A stretch of 61,461 nucleotides of DNA from Methanomassiliicoccaceae archaeon UBA370. GTDB lineage: Archaea > Thermoplasmatota > Thermoplasmata > Methanomassiliicoccales > Methanomethylophilaceae. The DNA is taken from NCBI GenBank assembly GCA_002505345.1, contig DAUY01000003.1:1-61461 (forward strand), given 5' to 3'. Shown here piece after piece: positions 1 through 7,806 of the stretch; position 1 is the first letter of the stretch, and each line of letters opens with the position of its first letter. Made by a program: the position numbers and the translations under genes. Below the pieces are notes generated by a model. That model was not told the origin of the DNA, did no database searches, and saw only the letters and a program-made list of their open reading frames with translations.

Positions 1-30
1 CAGCTCAATTTTAATGGAATAAGCGATTAG

Positions 31-103
31 TGCTCCCGTCGGGATTTGAACCCGAGTCGAAGCCTCGAGAGGGCTTCATGATTGGCCGCTACACTACAGG
101 AGC
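31..103 (-). tRNA. tRNA-Glu (CTC)
   Basis: The minus strand folds as a 73-nt cloverleaf. The acceptor GCTCCTG pairs with CGGGAGC, and the discriminator base is A. The anticodon stem AAGCC/GGCTT encloses the loop CTCTCGA, giving anticodon CTC. The T-arm carries GGTTCAAATCC. No intron is seen. It lies 3' of nadE on the same strand. Confidence 0.93.
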
Positions 104-182
104 TGTTAAGTGCCTTGATTACTAAGTCATTAATATAATTTGTGAGTGGAGAGCCTTCAGAGCTCCGGACGGACAGCCATTT

Positions 183-956
183 TTACGGGCGCATCGGCGG
201 GATGCGCTTGTGCTCCATTGATGCCACGAGGCGGCGGATCTCCCTGACCTTCTCCGTCGGGATGCCTAAGTCCTCGGCAATCTCGTCGTCGTCGAAATCC
301 ATGTCCATGTCGTACAGTATGGCGTCGAGATAGTCGTATGAAATGCCCATCTCGGATTCGTCTGTCTGACCTTCCCAGAATCCGGCCGACGGGGGCCTGT
401 CGATTATATCTTGGGGTATGCCGATCATGGCCGCGATCTGCTTGACCTCGGTCTTGTACGTGCCGGCAAGCGGTGTCATATCGCATGCCCCGTCTCCGAA
501 CTTTGTGAAATATCCCGTCATGAGCTCGCTCTGGTTGGAGGTCCCGGCGACGAGATAATTGCGCTTCTTGGCAAGGTTGTAAAGCACTATCATCCGGCAT
601 CTCGCCGATATGTTTCCCTTCTCGAGCGGCGCTTGGACATCCGAAAGAAGAACCGATGTCAGCGCATCCACTGCTGGCTGTACGTCCACGATCTTGTACT
701 CGGTACCCCAGATCTGGCTAAGTTCCTTGGTGGTCTTATAGTCCGCCGCAGGGGTCACACGGGAAGGCATGAAGACGTTCAGGATTTTCGCCGGGTCGAT
801 CGTGTCAGCGGCCAGCTTGGTCACTACAGCCGAATCTATACCTCCGCTGAGACCGATGACGATACCGGAACATCCCGTCTTCTCGACACAGTCCCGGATG
901 AAGCCTCTCAGATTCTGCACGTCATCGCTTGTTACCTTGGGGATCCTTCCCACCAT
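183..956 (-). CDS. nadE: NAD+ synthetase (NH3-dependent)
   Basis: The 257-residue protein has the usual length of the ammonia-dependent NAD synthetase, the last step of NAD+ synthesis: deamido-NAD, ATP and ammonia give NAD+. The N-type ATP pyrophosphatase loop SGGIDSAVV lies near residues 38-46. The segment with GTSNQSELMTGYFTKFGDGACD (described as two motifs, GTSNQSE and TKFGDGACD) is the family signature around residues 139-160. There is no N-terminal glutaminase domain, so free ammonia is the expected nitrogen donor, as in many archaea. The gene reads leftward behind the DUF1846 gene with a 39-bp gap and may be cotranscribed with it. Confidence 0.95.
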   Translation of the reverse strand: MVGRIPKVTSDDVQNLRGFIRDCVEKTGCSGIVIGLSGGIDSAVVTKLAADTIDPAKILNVFMPSRVTPAADYKTTKELSQIWGTEYKIVDVQPAVDALTSVLLSDVQAPLEKGNISARCRMIVLYNLAKKRNYLVAGTSNQSELMTGYFTKFGDGACDMTPLAGTYKTEVKQIAAMIGIPQDIIDRPPSAGFWEGQTDESEMGISYDYLDAILYDMDMDFDDDEIAEDLGIPTEKVREIRRLVASMEHKRIPPMRP

Positions 957-995
957 GGTTCGCGTATGTACGAGCGGACATAAAGAATTGTTCCA

Positions 996-2516
996 TCATC
1001 TGCCCTGGAAAAGCCTTTCGCTCCCATATTTGGGGTCGCAGGTCACATGTATTCCCAGCTTTCTCAGGAGCTCTTCGTCGTCGTCCGGAAGTATCACTGA
1101 AGAATGAGCCTCGCACCCCCTGAGGTCGGGAAGGCGCTCAAGCACCGCCGTGGCGACCGGGTTGGTCGTCGCGCACACCGAAAGTGCGATCAGCATCTCC
1201 GACGCATGAAGACTGGCGCCCCTGTCCCCGAGGTACTTGGTCTTTAGGCCTTGTACAGGCTCTATCACGGACGGCGATATCAGATGCATCGAATCGTTGA
1301 TCCCCGCCAGGTTCTTTAGGGCATTGAGCATCATCGCCGACGTGGCGGCGAGGAGCGTGGAGGTCTTTCCCGTGATGATCGTGCCGTCGGGCAGCGAGAT
1401 GGCCGCTACGGGCATCTCCTGCACCCTGGAATGAGAATGTACTGCGGAGGCGACCATGCGATCTTCCGACCCTACCCCCGCCTGCTTCATCAGCAGCTCT
1501 ATCTTCCTGACACTGTTTTCGGATGCGGCGGCGCGCTTGCGGTCGCAGAGGGTCCAATAATAGCGGCGGATTATCTCGTCTTTCGCGGACTGGGTCACGT
1601 TGTCCTCGTCGGTTATGCAGTAGCCGGCCATATTTACCCCCATATCCGTAGGCGACCTGTACGGCGACCCGCCGTATATGCCTTCGAAAATGGACTTCAG
1701 GACGGGGAATATCTCTATGTCGCGGTTGTAGTTCACCGCCGTCTTCCCATACGCATCGAGATGGAAAGGATCTATCATGTTAACATCGTCCAGGTCCGCC
1801 GTGGCCGCCTCATATGCCAGGTTCACGGGGTGCTTCAGGGGGAGGTTCCATATGGGGAATGTCTCGAACTTTGCATAGCCTGACCTGATCCCCCTTCTGC
1901 TGTCGTGGTAGATCTGCGAGAGGCAGACAGCCATCTTGCCACTACCGGGTCCGGGCGCAGTGACGACCACCAGGGACCTGGTTGTCTCCACATAGTCGTT
2001 CTTCCCATAGCCGTCCTCGCTTACGACGAGGCCGATATCCGAGGGGTAGCCTTCGATCAGGTAGTGCCTGTAGACCCGTATGTTCAGGGACCTGAGCCTT
2101 TCGCAGAAGGCATCCGCAGACTTCTGGCCGCTGTAGTGCGTAACGACCACGCAACCCACATAAAGGCCGCGGTCCCGGAACGAGTCGATGAGCCGCAGGA
2201 CCTCCAGGTCGTATGTTATGCCTATGTCGCTCCTCAGCTTGTTCTTCTCTATGTCGTAGGCGCTTATTGCGATGACTATCTCGGCAACGTCCCTGATTCC
2301 GGCAAGCATGTTGACCTTGCTGTCGGGAAGAAAGCCCGGAAGGACGCGAGAAGCATGGAAGTCGTCGAACAGCTTTCCGCCGAACTCCAAATACAATTTC
2401 CCGCCGAACTTGGAGAGCCGCTCCTTGATCTGCGCAGACTGAAGTTCCAGATATTTCTGGTTGTCAAAACCTATCTTTACGGACTTGGGTATTGCTGTTC
2501 CCCGGTTATCCTGCAT
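996..2516 (-). CDS. DUF1846 family protein
   Basis: The 506-residue protein matches the DUF1846 family by its N-terminal IGFDNQKYLE, the central VVVTAPGPGSGKMA stretch near residues 186-199 with the following CLSQIYHD, and the motif MGVNMAGYCI near residue 310. The family has no established reaction; the PGPGSGK loop resembles a nucleotide-binding turn, which is inference. Its length is usual for the family. The gene is divergent from the nitrilase-family gene, and A/T-rich TATA-like boxes lie 12-30 bp before the ATG, which fits a leaderless transcript. Confidence 0.85.
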   Translation of the reverse strand: MQDNRGTAIPKSVKIGFDNQKYLELQSAQIKERLSKFGGKLYLEFGGKLFDDFHASRVLPGFLPDSKVNMLAGIRDVAEIVIAISAYDIEKNKLRSDIGITYDLEVLRLIDSFRDRGLYVGCVVVTHYSGQKSADAFCERLRSLNIRVYRHYLIEGYPSDIGLVVSEDGYGKNDYVETTRSLVVVTAPGPGSGKMAVCLSQIYHDSRRGIRSGYAKFETFPIWNLPLKHPVNLAYEAATADLDDVNMIDPFHLDAYGKTAVNYNRDIEIFPVLKSIFEGIYGGSPYRSPTDMGVNMAGYCITDEDNVTQSAKDEIIRRYYWTLCDRKRAAASENSVRKIELLMKQAGVGSEDRMVASAVHSHSRVQEMPVAAISLPDGTIITGKTSTLLAATSAMMLNALKNLAGINDSMHLISPSVIEPVQGLKTKYLGDRGASLHASEMLIALSVCATTNPVATAVLERLPDLRGCEAHSSVILPDDDEELLRKLGIHVTCDPKYGSERLFQGR

Positions 2517-2591
2517 ATCTCATGAATACTTAAATCACTTTTAAACGTATCGGATATCGGTTTTTTATGGTAAAACAGGCGTTCATTTGCC
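2517..2591. promoter_or_regulatory. divergent promoter region
   Basis: The 75 bp between the two divergent genes hold A/T-rich blocks. TTTAAAAG (minus strand, near 2537-2544) and TTTAAGTA (near 2528-2535) could serve the DUF1846 gene, and TTTTAAACG (near 2540-2548) could serve the rightward hydrolase. No conserved operator was recognised. Confidence 0.4.
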
Positions 2592-3365
2592 GTGGACCTC
2601 GACCTCAAAGTGTGCCAATGCCGCGCCTTCCCTGGTAATCCGGAGAAGAATTCCGTGCGAATATCCGAGGAATTGCATTCGGAGGGCCCGGACGTCATAG
2701 TATTTCCGGAAATGTTCCTGACGGGTTACGGCACGGATTGTTCCGATCTCGAGAAGGAGACGGAACGTGCTGTCGAAAGAATAGAGAAAATGTGCCAGGA
2801 ATTTGGAAAAGCCGCAGTTTTCGGAGGCCCTAGCTATGATGGCAAAAATGTGTATAATTCTCTTTATTTCATTACCCCCGAGAAAAAATTTGTTTATAAA
2901 AAGATACACCTGGCACATTTCGGGGTATATTCGGAGGAAGGTTTTACGGCAGGCGACAGACCGGCAGTGGCAGAATATTGGGGAGTGAAGTTCGGGCTCT
3001 GCATCTGTTACGACATATTCTTCCCGGAGGTGCTCAGGTCGTGTTCGCTTGCAGGATCGGGGGTGAACATATGCATATCCGCCTCGGCCAGGCAGTCCAA
3101 ACCCTTTCTCGAGAGAGTGCTTCCGGCGAGAGCGCTGGAGAATGTTTCATACACTGTTTTCGCGAACAACTGCGGAGAGATGGCGGGTGCCACGATGTAC
3201 GGCGGCTCCAGAATCTTGGACCCTTTCGGGGAGACGATGTCTTCCGCAGGCGAAAATGAGTGCTCATGCGAAGCCGTGTTCAGCGAAATGGCTCTTTCCC
3301 AGTTCAGGAACATAAGGCGCCACTTACGGGATTCGCGCAGGGATGTCGACTGGAATGACATCTGA
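2592..3365 (+). CDS. carbon-nitrogen hydrolase (nitrilase superfamily)
   Basis: The 257-residue protein has the Glu-Lys-Cys triad of nitrilase-superfamily amidases. Glu lies in VFPEMFLTGYG (near residues 37-47), Lys in YKKIHLAHFG (near 98-107) and Cys in FGLCICYDIFFPE (near 137-149). These enzymes hydrolyse small amides or omega-amides; the substrate cannot be read from the sequence. The reading frame starts at a GTG with no earlier in-frame ATG. An ATG at 2567 opens another frame that stops after about 23 codons and was not used. Downstream is tRNA-Ser. Confidence 0.88.
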   Translation: MDLDLKVCQCRAFPGNPEKNSVRISEELHSEGPDVIVFPEMFLTGYGTDCSDLEKETERAVERIEKMCQEFGKAAVFGGPSYDGKNVYNSLYFITPEKKFVYKKIHLAHFGVYSEEGFTAGDRPAVAEYWGVKFGLCICYDIFFPEVLRSCSLAGSGVNICISASARQSKPFLERVLPARALENVSYTVFANNCGEMAGATMYGGSRILDPFGETMSSAGENECSCEAVFSEMALSQFRNIRRHLRDSRRDVDWNDI

Positions 3366-3410
3366 TTCCTTAGAAAGATATTAATGCGAGGACAAAATGT
3401 TGTGTCGATA

Positions 3411-3494
3411 GCCGAGATGGCCCAGCCCGGTAAGGCGCGAGCCTGGAAAGCTCGTGGCGATTTCGCCTCGGGAGTTCGAATCTCCCTCTCGGCG
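3411..3494 (+). tRNA. tRNA-Ser (GGA)
   Basis: This is a class II tRNA with a long variable arm. The acceptor GCCGAGA pairs with TCTCGGC, with discriminator G. The anticodon stem CGAGC/GCTCG encloses loop CTGGAAA, giving anticodon GGA. Its 3' end is the integration site of the element that follows, and the gene stays intact on the left junction. Confidence 0.95.
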
Positions 3495-3496
3495 CC
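3482..3496 (+). repeat. attL of the tRNA-Ser element
   Basis: CTCCCTCTCGGCGCC, covering the 3' end of tRNA-Ser plus two bases, recurs exactly at 12648-12662, just past the integrase gene. A tRNA 3'-end direct repeat flanking an integrase is the classical signature of site-specific integration. Confidence 0.9.
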
Positions 3497-3534
3497 TCTT
3501 ACCCTCTAAGCGGGCCGACTTACAACCCCGCCAA

Positions 3535-3660
3535 AATCATACCCCCAATCATACCCTACGCAATTGTACGCCCCCCTAAAGGGGGGCGTGGGGTCGGCTC
3601 AATCATACCCCTTTGCGCAACGCGCAATCTACCCCTCTTTTTTGCGCAACTTGCTAGTAC
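3535..3660. repeat. iteron-like repeats at the left end of the element
   Basis: AATCATACCC occurs at 3535-3544, 3547-3556 and 3601-3610. Its core also occurs inverted as GGGTATGAT at 3919-3927 and 3939-3947, inside the following gene. The palindrome TTGCGCAA occurs at 3613-3620 and 3642-3649. The hairpin at 3568-3589 lies between the repeats. Such clustered repeats beside a DNA-binding protein suggest an origin or an operator; which one is not shown. Confidence 0.6.
3568..3589. other. GC-rich hairpin in the iteron region
   Basis: ACGCCCCCC (3568-3576) and GGGGGGCGT (3581-3589) form a perfect 9-bp inverted repeat around the loop TAAA. It could be a nicking or initiation structure, or a boundary element. 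Confidence 0.5.
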
Positions 3661-3684
3661 GGAATCCATGCCGGAGGTGGCCTT

Positions 3685-4635
3685 ATGACTGCCCCGAAAC
3701 TCACCGTTAAAGAGCTCAAGATAAGGGGGCTATTAATCGAGGGCCACAGTCGCAAATCTGTAGCCAAAATAATGCGCACATCCTACTCGGCCATAAGGGT
3801 GGTTGCGGACCGTCTGGAGTTCCTCGGCTACATTCGCCGAGATCCTCGGACTATATCGCCCATAATGTACTACGATCCGCAAGTAGCCAGCGCCCCAAGT
3901 GCGCAACCCCAAATCGGTGGGTATGATGGGAATAATCAGGGTATGATGGCCCCCGAGCCGGTCCACGACCCCACTCTATCGAGGGTGCATTTGGCAGGGT
4001 CTTATCTCTGCGATGTCCTCTTCGAGGGAACTACTGACCCGATCCGTGACCGCGCCGGGCGCGTCTATGGTCACTGGCGCGCCGACACGGTCGCCCCCAA
4101 GGGCCGCACAGACCGCTACGCCGATCTGACGGTTGAAGACCAAAAGGTAACCATATGCCTACGCCGTGGCAAGTCATCGCTCACTCTGGCCATATGGCCA
4201 GGGGAAACCTGGTTGTCGGGTGCGGACGCTTACGACCGAGGAGCCAAACAGCTTACGGACCGCGTTAATCTGGTCTGTGCACTTATGCGCCTCAACAACT
4301 GGCGCCTCGGTCCCCCTATCTTAAAGGGCGTGGTCCATGCCGCGCATGTAGATAGTCCGCTAATTGCTCTATCGGATCGTAAAAAAATCAATGACAACGC
4401 TCCGATTCAGGCGGACACTTCCGCGGGAAACTGCGAGATAGAGGCCTTCAGTAACAGCGATAACAACGTGCTGGCCTTCCTACCGGACCACATCCGCGGC
4501 CTATACGCCCGCGCCAAGGGCATAGAGGACCTGCTGGCATCACTTGTACGGATACAGGAATATCAGGCCCAACTGACCGCTACGGGCATGCCGATACTCT
4601 CCGGGGCCTCTGATCTAGGGGGAATGTATCAGTGA
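3685..4635 (+). CDS. winged-helix protein of the element, unknown function
   Basis: The 316-residue protein starts with a probable helix-turn-helix or winged-helix domain (residues about 5-60): LTVKELKIRGLLIEG is followed by SRKSVAKIMRTSYSAIRVV and a wing ending in GYIRRDP. The remaining about 230 residues (from VHLAGSYLCD) match no family I know; they include a beta-rich stretch near 150-175 and a helical C-terminus. A strong ribosome site GGAGGTGG precedes the ATG. It follows the iteron-like repeats and itself contains two inverted copies of them, so it may be a replication initiator or autoregulator. This is inference, since no Rep or primase motif is visible. Confidence 0.75.
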   Translation: MTAPKLTVKELKIRGLLIEGHSRKSVAKIMRTSYSAIRVVADRLEFLGYIRRDPRTISPIMYYDPQVASAPSAQPQIGGYDGNNQGMMAPEPVHDPTLSRVHLAGSYLCDVLFEGTTDPIRDRAGRVYGHWRADTVAPKGRTDRYADLTVEDQKVTICLRRGKSSLTLAIWPGETWLSGADAYDRGAKQLTDRVNLVCALMRLNNWRLGPPILKGVVHAAHVDSPLIALSDRKKINDNAPIQADTSAGNCEIEAFSNSDNNVLAFLPDHIRGLYARAKGIEDLLASLVRIQEYQAQLTATGMPILSGASDLGGMYQ

Positions 4636-4772
4636 CATCATGCACTGTATGCGTCTATTATCGGCGCGGTAGGGACGCCTGCGGGACGTGTAGGCATTAC
4701 GACGCCCCCACCGACCTGGCGATTACCCTACTGTACGGATATTGCCCCTTCTTCATCGAGGTGGTGGCATGA
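4632..4772 (+). CDS. 46-residue Cys-pair microprotein
   Basis: A GTG start overlaps the previous stop (GTGA) and the stop overlaps the next ATG (ATGA). The protein begins VTSCTVCVYY and continues with DACGTCRHYD, giving two CxxC pairs about ten residues apart and a later single Cys in YGYCPFF. This looks like a small zinc-binding module. The overlapped codons at both ends support it as a real translated gene. The function is unknown. Confidence 0.7.
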   Translation: MTSCTVCVYYRRGRDACGTCRHYDAPTDLAITLLYGYCPFFIEVVA

Positions 4773-4966
4773 CCTCGGACGACTGGGACCCGACGAGGGC
4801 TTACGCCCTCGCTGACCAGCTATACCAGCATGTGCGCGGTCTGTCCTCACGCCAGGCTATGGTGGTAATTGCGGACAACCGCAAGGAGATGACCACGGAT
4901 TTTATGCGGTTCGTGTGGGACATCGTCTATCAGAAGGTCAAAGCACGCGATAAGGGGGCGGTCTGA
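4769..4966 (+). CDS. 65-residue helical protein, unknown
   Basis: The start ATG at 4769 overlaps the previous stop; an earlier in-frame ATG at 4742 lies inside the preceding gene and is less likely. The protein (MTSDDWDPTRAYALADQLY at the start) is predicted to be mostly helical, with charged surfaces and no membrane segment. No family was recognised. A 26-bp gap, holding only a nine-codon reading frame, separates it from the recombinase. Confidence 0.65.
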   Translation: MTSDDWDPTRAYALADQLYQHVRGLSSRQAMVVIADNRKEMTTDFMRFVWDIVYQKVKARDKGAV

Positions 4967-4991
4967 TGGATGCCATTCTGGAGGGCTGGGC

Positions 4992-5594
4992 ATGACCATC
5001 ATGGTAGCCCTGTATGCGCGTGTATCGACACGTGACCAGACAGAGGACAATCAGCTAATACGCCTGCGCCAGGTGGCGCTGGCTCGCGGCTATGACATAG
5101 TCGGCGAGTACGCCGACTGCGCCAGCGGTGCGGATGCTAGACGTCCTGCGCTGGACCGACTGCGCCGCGACGCCAAGGCTGGCAAGTTCTCGCGTATTCT
5201 GGCAACTAAGTTGGACCGTCTGGCCAGGTCTACGGTCAATCTTGCCGATTTGGTCGCCGACCTGGACCGCTGGCATGTGGGCCTGGAGTTGCTAGACCAG
5301 CCCATAGACACGACCACGCCCACAGGTCGCCTTACTACGGTGATCCTGGGCGCCGTCGCGGAATTTGAACGGGAACTAATCCGCGACCGTACGAGGGACG
5401 GCCTCGCCCGCGCCGTCGCCGAGGGCAAAACGCTGGGCCGCCCTAAGAGGGCGCTCTCGGACTATCAGGCCGACAAGATACGCGCGATCCTGGCAGATGA
5501 GCCTGATATATCCATGCGCGCGCTCTCGGCCCGCATGGAGGGCATTAGCCGTACGCGTCTGGCCGAGCTAATCAAGGAGGAGGGGCTCAGATGA
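4992..5594 (+). CDS. serine recombinase (resolvase/invertase family)
   Basis: The 200-residue protein has the small-resolvase layout. The catalytic serine is in ALYARVSTRDQ near residues 6-16, the arginine-rich segment is TKLDRLARS near 75-83, and the E-helix motif GAVAEFERELIRDRT lies near 119-133. A C-terminal helix-turn-helix follows from about residue 150. Resolvases of this size act on plasmid or virus dimers, or invert or transpose segments. The element also has a tyrosine integrase, so this enzyme probably does something other than integration, such as multimer resolution or a DNA switch. Confidence 0.93.
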   Translation: MTIMVALYARVSTRDQTEDNQLIRLRQVALARGYDIVGEYADCASGADARRPALDRLRRDAKAGKFSRILATKLDRLARSTVNLADLVADLDRWHVGLELLDQPIDTTTPTGRLTTVILGAVAEFERELIRDRTRDGLARAVAEGKTLGRPKRALSDYQADKIRAILADEPDISMRALSARMEGISRTRLAELIKEEGLR

Positions 5595-5785
5595 AGACAC
5601 ATAGGGCGCTATGCGCGATGCGCCTATCGCTAGTAGTCTGTGGAGCCTGCTTGGCGGTGGTAGTGAACTTGGGCGCCCTCGGCATTAAGCCCTACTCGCC
5701 GGCAGAGTGGGCCATAGTGCTCGGGCTCCCGAGCCTGGCCCTGATTATACTCGCTCTCGGAATGGAGGGCTCCGATGGCGAATAA
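5591..5785 (+). CDS. small membrane protein, two TM segments
   Basis: The ATG overlaps the recombinase stop by four bases. The 64 residues hold two hydrophobic segments, about 10-31 and 39-57, separated by a short polar link. The C-terminus is acidic (MEGSDGE). No family was recognised. It is coupled to the genes on both sides by overlaps. Confidence 0.65.
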   Translation: MKTHRALCAMRLSLVVCGACLAVVVNLGALGIKPYSPAEWAIVLGLPSLALIILALGMEGSDGE

Positions 5786-6095
5786 GCCCGCTCGCAAGGC
5801 GGTCGCAAATGGGGGTACATCGGAGTATATATATCAGGGGCCAAAAACTGACCATGTCGCGAAACGGTCGATTAACGACCACTCCGCGAGCGAGGTGGTG
5901 GTGTGCCGCCTGACGATAACGCCCCGCGCCGACTACGTGCTAGATCAGCTCTCCGCGGTGCTAGGTCTGCCCCGGGGGCAAGTGGCCGCCTATGCCATCG
6001 AGGCCCTCGGACTTACCTACAACGGGGCGGTCCGCCTGCTGGACTGCCGCCCCGATATCGCTGACCTGCTGGAGCGCCTCGCCCCAGATATTTAA
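5775..6095 (+). CDS. probable ribbon-helix-helix protein
   Basis: The 106-residue protein has a basic, disordered N-terminus and then a strand-helix-helix pattern from about residue 45: VVVCRLTITP, RADYVLDQLSAVLG and LPRGQVAAYAIEALG. That pattern fits an RHH DNA-binding fold, although the match is by eye. It closes the left transcription block and may regulate the structural operon that begins just after it. Confidence 0.6.
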   Translation: MANKPARKAVANGGTSEYIYQGPKTDHVAKRSINDHSASEVVVCRLTITPRADYVLDQLSAVLGLPRGQVAAYAIEALGLTYNGAVRLLDCRPDIADLLERLAPDI

Positions 6096-6190
6096 AGGGG
6101 GCGCACACAGCCCCTTTTAGCACTTATTAATATTTGCCCCAAGTGTTAATAACCACAAACTGCGCCCTACGGGGCGCGGGGGGTGGTCCA
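6094..6190 (+). promoter_or_regulatory. terminator-like hairpin, then promoter of the membrane-protein operon
   Basis: AAAGGGG (6094-6100) and CCCCTTT (6111-6117) form a stem with a 10-nt loop followed by TTTTAG, which could end the left operon. An A/T-rich stretch with TATTAATATT at about 6126-6135 is a good TATA box. The flanking TTATTAA and TTAATAA form an inverted repeat that could bind a regulator. A second stem GCGCCC/GGGCGC (6162-6177) precedes the start at 6191. Confidence 0.5.
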
Positions 6191-6934
6191 ATGGGCCGAC
6201 TTATATCGCAAAAAAACAAATCTAAAGTAATCAGGGCATTCCGGACGCCATCGGCGCCCGTGGTTATGTCCCTCATGGCGCTGATTCTCATCATCGGCGC
6301 GCCGGCGCTTGTATCGGTGATAGATGACAGTATGAGCTCTCAAGTAATGACTAAGATATCATTCGAGGATGAGGATAATTTGGCGATTACCTACGTCGAC
6401 ACTAGCGGGGTGTGGCAAACTGGAGACAAGCTTGCCTCCCTCTATCCGTCTATGAATGATGGTTCATACTTCTACACTGTATCTAATCCAGCGGATGCTA
6501 CGAGCGTAAAAATGATTTCGATCCACTCTTTGGCTCCTACCGAGATCCCTGATTTTAATAGGATGACTATAACTATTGATGGAGATCAGCCTACATCTTC
6601 GTACTTTAGTGTAAACTCGACGACCTCGTCGACGACACACCCTAGGTATAACATCGACGCTATCGAATCTAATCCTGGTGTGTGGGTGATTGATGCGGAC
6701 TCCATAGATCGCGCCAAACTAGGGGCATCCCAATATGACACATGGTCCATAATGATCATTTATGACGGTGGACTTACTACGGGATCCACTGTTATGGTTG
6801 AGACCTATACGGCCTCTACGATCGCCTACGGCGAGATCATAGTGGGCGCCACCGGCGTACTGCTGATTGTCTGCGCGATCCTGGCAACGCCCTGGGTCGG
6901 TACTACCGGCCTGACCATAAAAAGGAGGAGATAA
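6191..6934 (+). CDS. membrane-anchored surface protein, candidate attachment protein
   Basis: The 247-residue protein has an N-terminal hydrophobic segment (about residues 25-47), a long Ser/Thr-rich, probably beta-rich ectodomain (about 48-205) and a C-terminal TM (about 210-235) ending in IKRRR. The ectodomain is less GC-rich than the neighbouring genes. The start is the ATG after GGGTGGTCC; an earlier in-frame start at 6134 lies in the promoter region. Topology and its first position in the membrane-protein cassette suggest a virion spike or pIII-like minor coat protein. No family was recognised. Confidence 0.7.
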   Translation: MGRLISQKNKSKVIRAFRTPSAPVVMSLMALILIIGAPALVSVIDDSMSSQVMTKISFEDEDNLAITYVDTSGVWQTGDKLASLYPSMNDGSYFYTVSNPADATSVKMISIHSLAPTEIPDFNRMTITIDGDQPTSSYFSVNSTTSSTTHPRYNIDAIESNPGVWVIDADSIDRAKLGASQYDTWSIMIIYDGGLTTGSTVMVETYTASTIAYGEIIVGATGVLLIVCAILATPWVGTTGLTIKRRR

Positions 6935-6936
6935 GC

Positions 6937-7239
6937 ATGATAACAATTGACTACTACGGACTTGCCGCCGCGGCGATGGCTACGAGCTTCCTCGCGTTGC
7001 TTATGCTCTCATACGTCCGCAAGCGCACGCTCTCGGTCTGGCACGCCCTCACTATAGGCACGGTCGCCGGCTTCGCGGCGTCGATGGCACAGAGCTATAC
7101 AGGACTGATTGACTGGCTCACTCTCGGCATTACAGGGGTAAGCACGTCCGCCACTCTCTTCGTGCTCGGAATGGGCGCCATGTGCGCGGTCATGGTCTAC
7201 AACATCCTCGCCACGCGCGGTAAAACGGCGGTGAGATGA
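6937..7239 (+). CDS. membrane protein with three TM segments
   Basis: The 100-residue protein begins two bases after the previous stop and has hydrophobic segments at about 8-27, 37-52 and 65-92, with a basic C-terminus (ATRGKTAVR). It resembles pVI-type or other small virion membrane proteins only in general shape. The next gene overlaps it by four bases. Confidence 0.65.
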   Translation: MITIDYYGLAAAAMATSFLALLMLSYVRKRTLSVWHALTIGTVAGFAASMAQSYTGLIDWLTLGITGVSTSATLFVLGMGAMCAVMVYNILATRGKTAVR

Positions 7240-7492
7240 TGGTGGTTGCTGGGCTTTTAACCAAGGTGGCGATCAAACTGGGCTGGAAGGGGCTAGCCAT
7301 GGGCTCCATCGGAGGGCTCGGCGGCCTGCTCGCCGGGTCAGCCTTTTCGTCCGGGGGGGTGATGGGGGAATCCTCGGGTCCATAGGCTCTACGTTTAGCA
7401 ATCTCGGCTCTTTAGTCTGGATTGCGATCGGCCTAGGGGTCGCTGTCGTCGTGATATATATTTTTAAAAATAGCACGCCGAGGAGACGCTAA
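7236..7492 (+). CDS. candidate coat protein read through a -1 frameshift at a G7 run
   Basis: The zero frame starts at ATG 7236, overlapping the previous stop (ATGA), and stops at TAG 7383-7385 after 49 codons. In the -1 frame a typical small membrane protein continues without a stop to TAA 7490-7492: GSLVWIAIGLGVAVVVIYIF followed by a basic KNSTPRRR tail. That half has no start codon of its own. The two halves meet at seven G residues (7353-7359). A -1 shift there gives 85 residues with a Gly-rich amphipathic front, one TM and a basic tail, close to a filamentous-virus major coat protein. The shift may be programmed, a real indel or a homopolymer sequencing error. Confidence 0.55.
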
Positions 7493-7494
7493 CC

Positions 7495-7806
7495 ATGGTC
7501 CTGCCGCTGCTCATTCCTGCTGTGGGCTACGTGCTTACGGCCGTAGGTCTGGCCGATGCCGGCCTGATGCTTACTACGGGTAAGGACATGTGGCAACATG
7601 CTATAGGCTGGTCCCCATACGACGCAGTATTTAATTGGCTGGGTATCGGCGGCGGCGATCCTGCGCCGGTCGTGGAGGCGGTGGATGCTGTCGCCTACGA
7701 CTGGCCGGGACTGATCATCAAGGCTGGGCTGGTCGCCCTGGTGGTCGTTGTCGGATGGGCCATAATCCGCAATGGCCGCAGGCCCGCCTCCAGGAGGCGC
7801 CGCTGA
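7495..7806 (+). CDS. small membrane protein, basic tail
   Basis: The 103-residue protein has a hydrophobic N-terminal segment (about 3-27) and a strong TM at about 71-91, then the basic tail NGRRPASRRRR. It starts two bases after the preceding stop. The shape, with a TM followed by an Arg-rich end, is shared with its neighbours and suits a structural protein that contacts DNA or lies in a membrane. No family was recognised. Confidence 0.65.
   Translation: MVLPLLIPAVGYVLTAVGLADAGLMLTTGKDMWQHAIGWSPYDAVFNWLGIGGGDPAPVVEAVDAVAYDWPGLIIKAGLVALVVVVGWAIIRNGRRPASRRRR

Noticed and set aside
4966..4995. Nine-codon frame between the 65-residue protein and the serine recombinase
   Set aside because: It could couple translation but is too short to call a gene.
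7236..7385. Pyrrolysine readthrough of TAG 7383-7385 in the element
   Set aside because: The frame after TAG soon meets further TAG codons and does not encode a membrane segment, whereas the -1 frame does.
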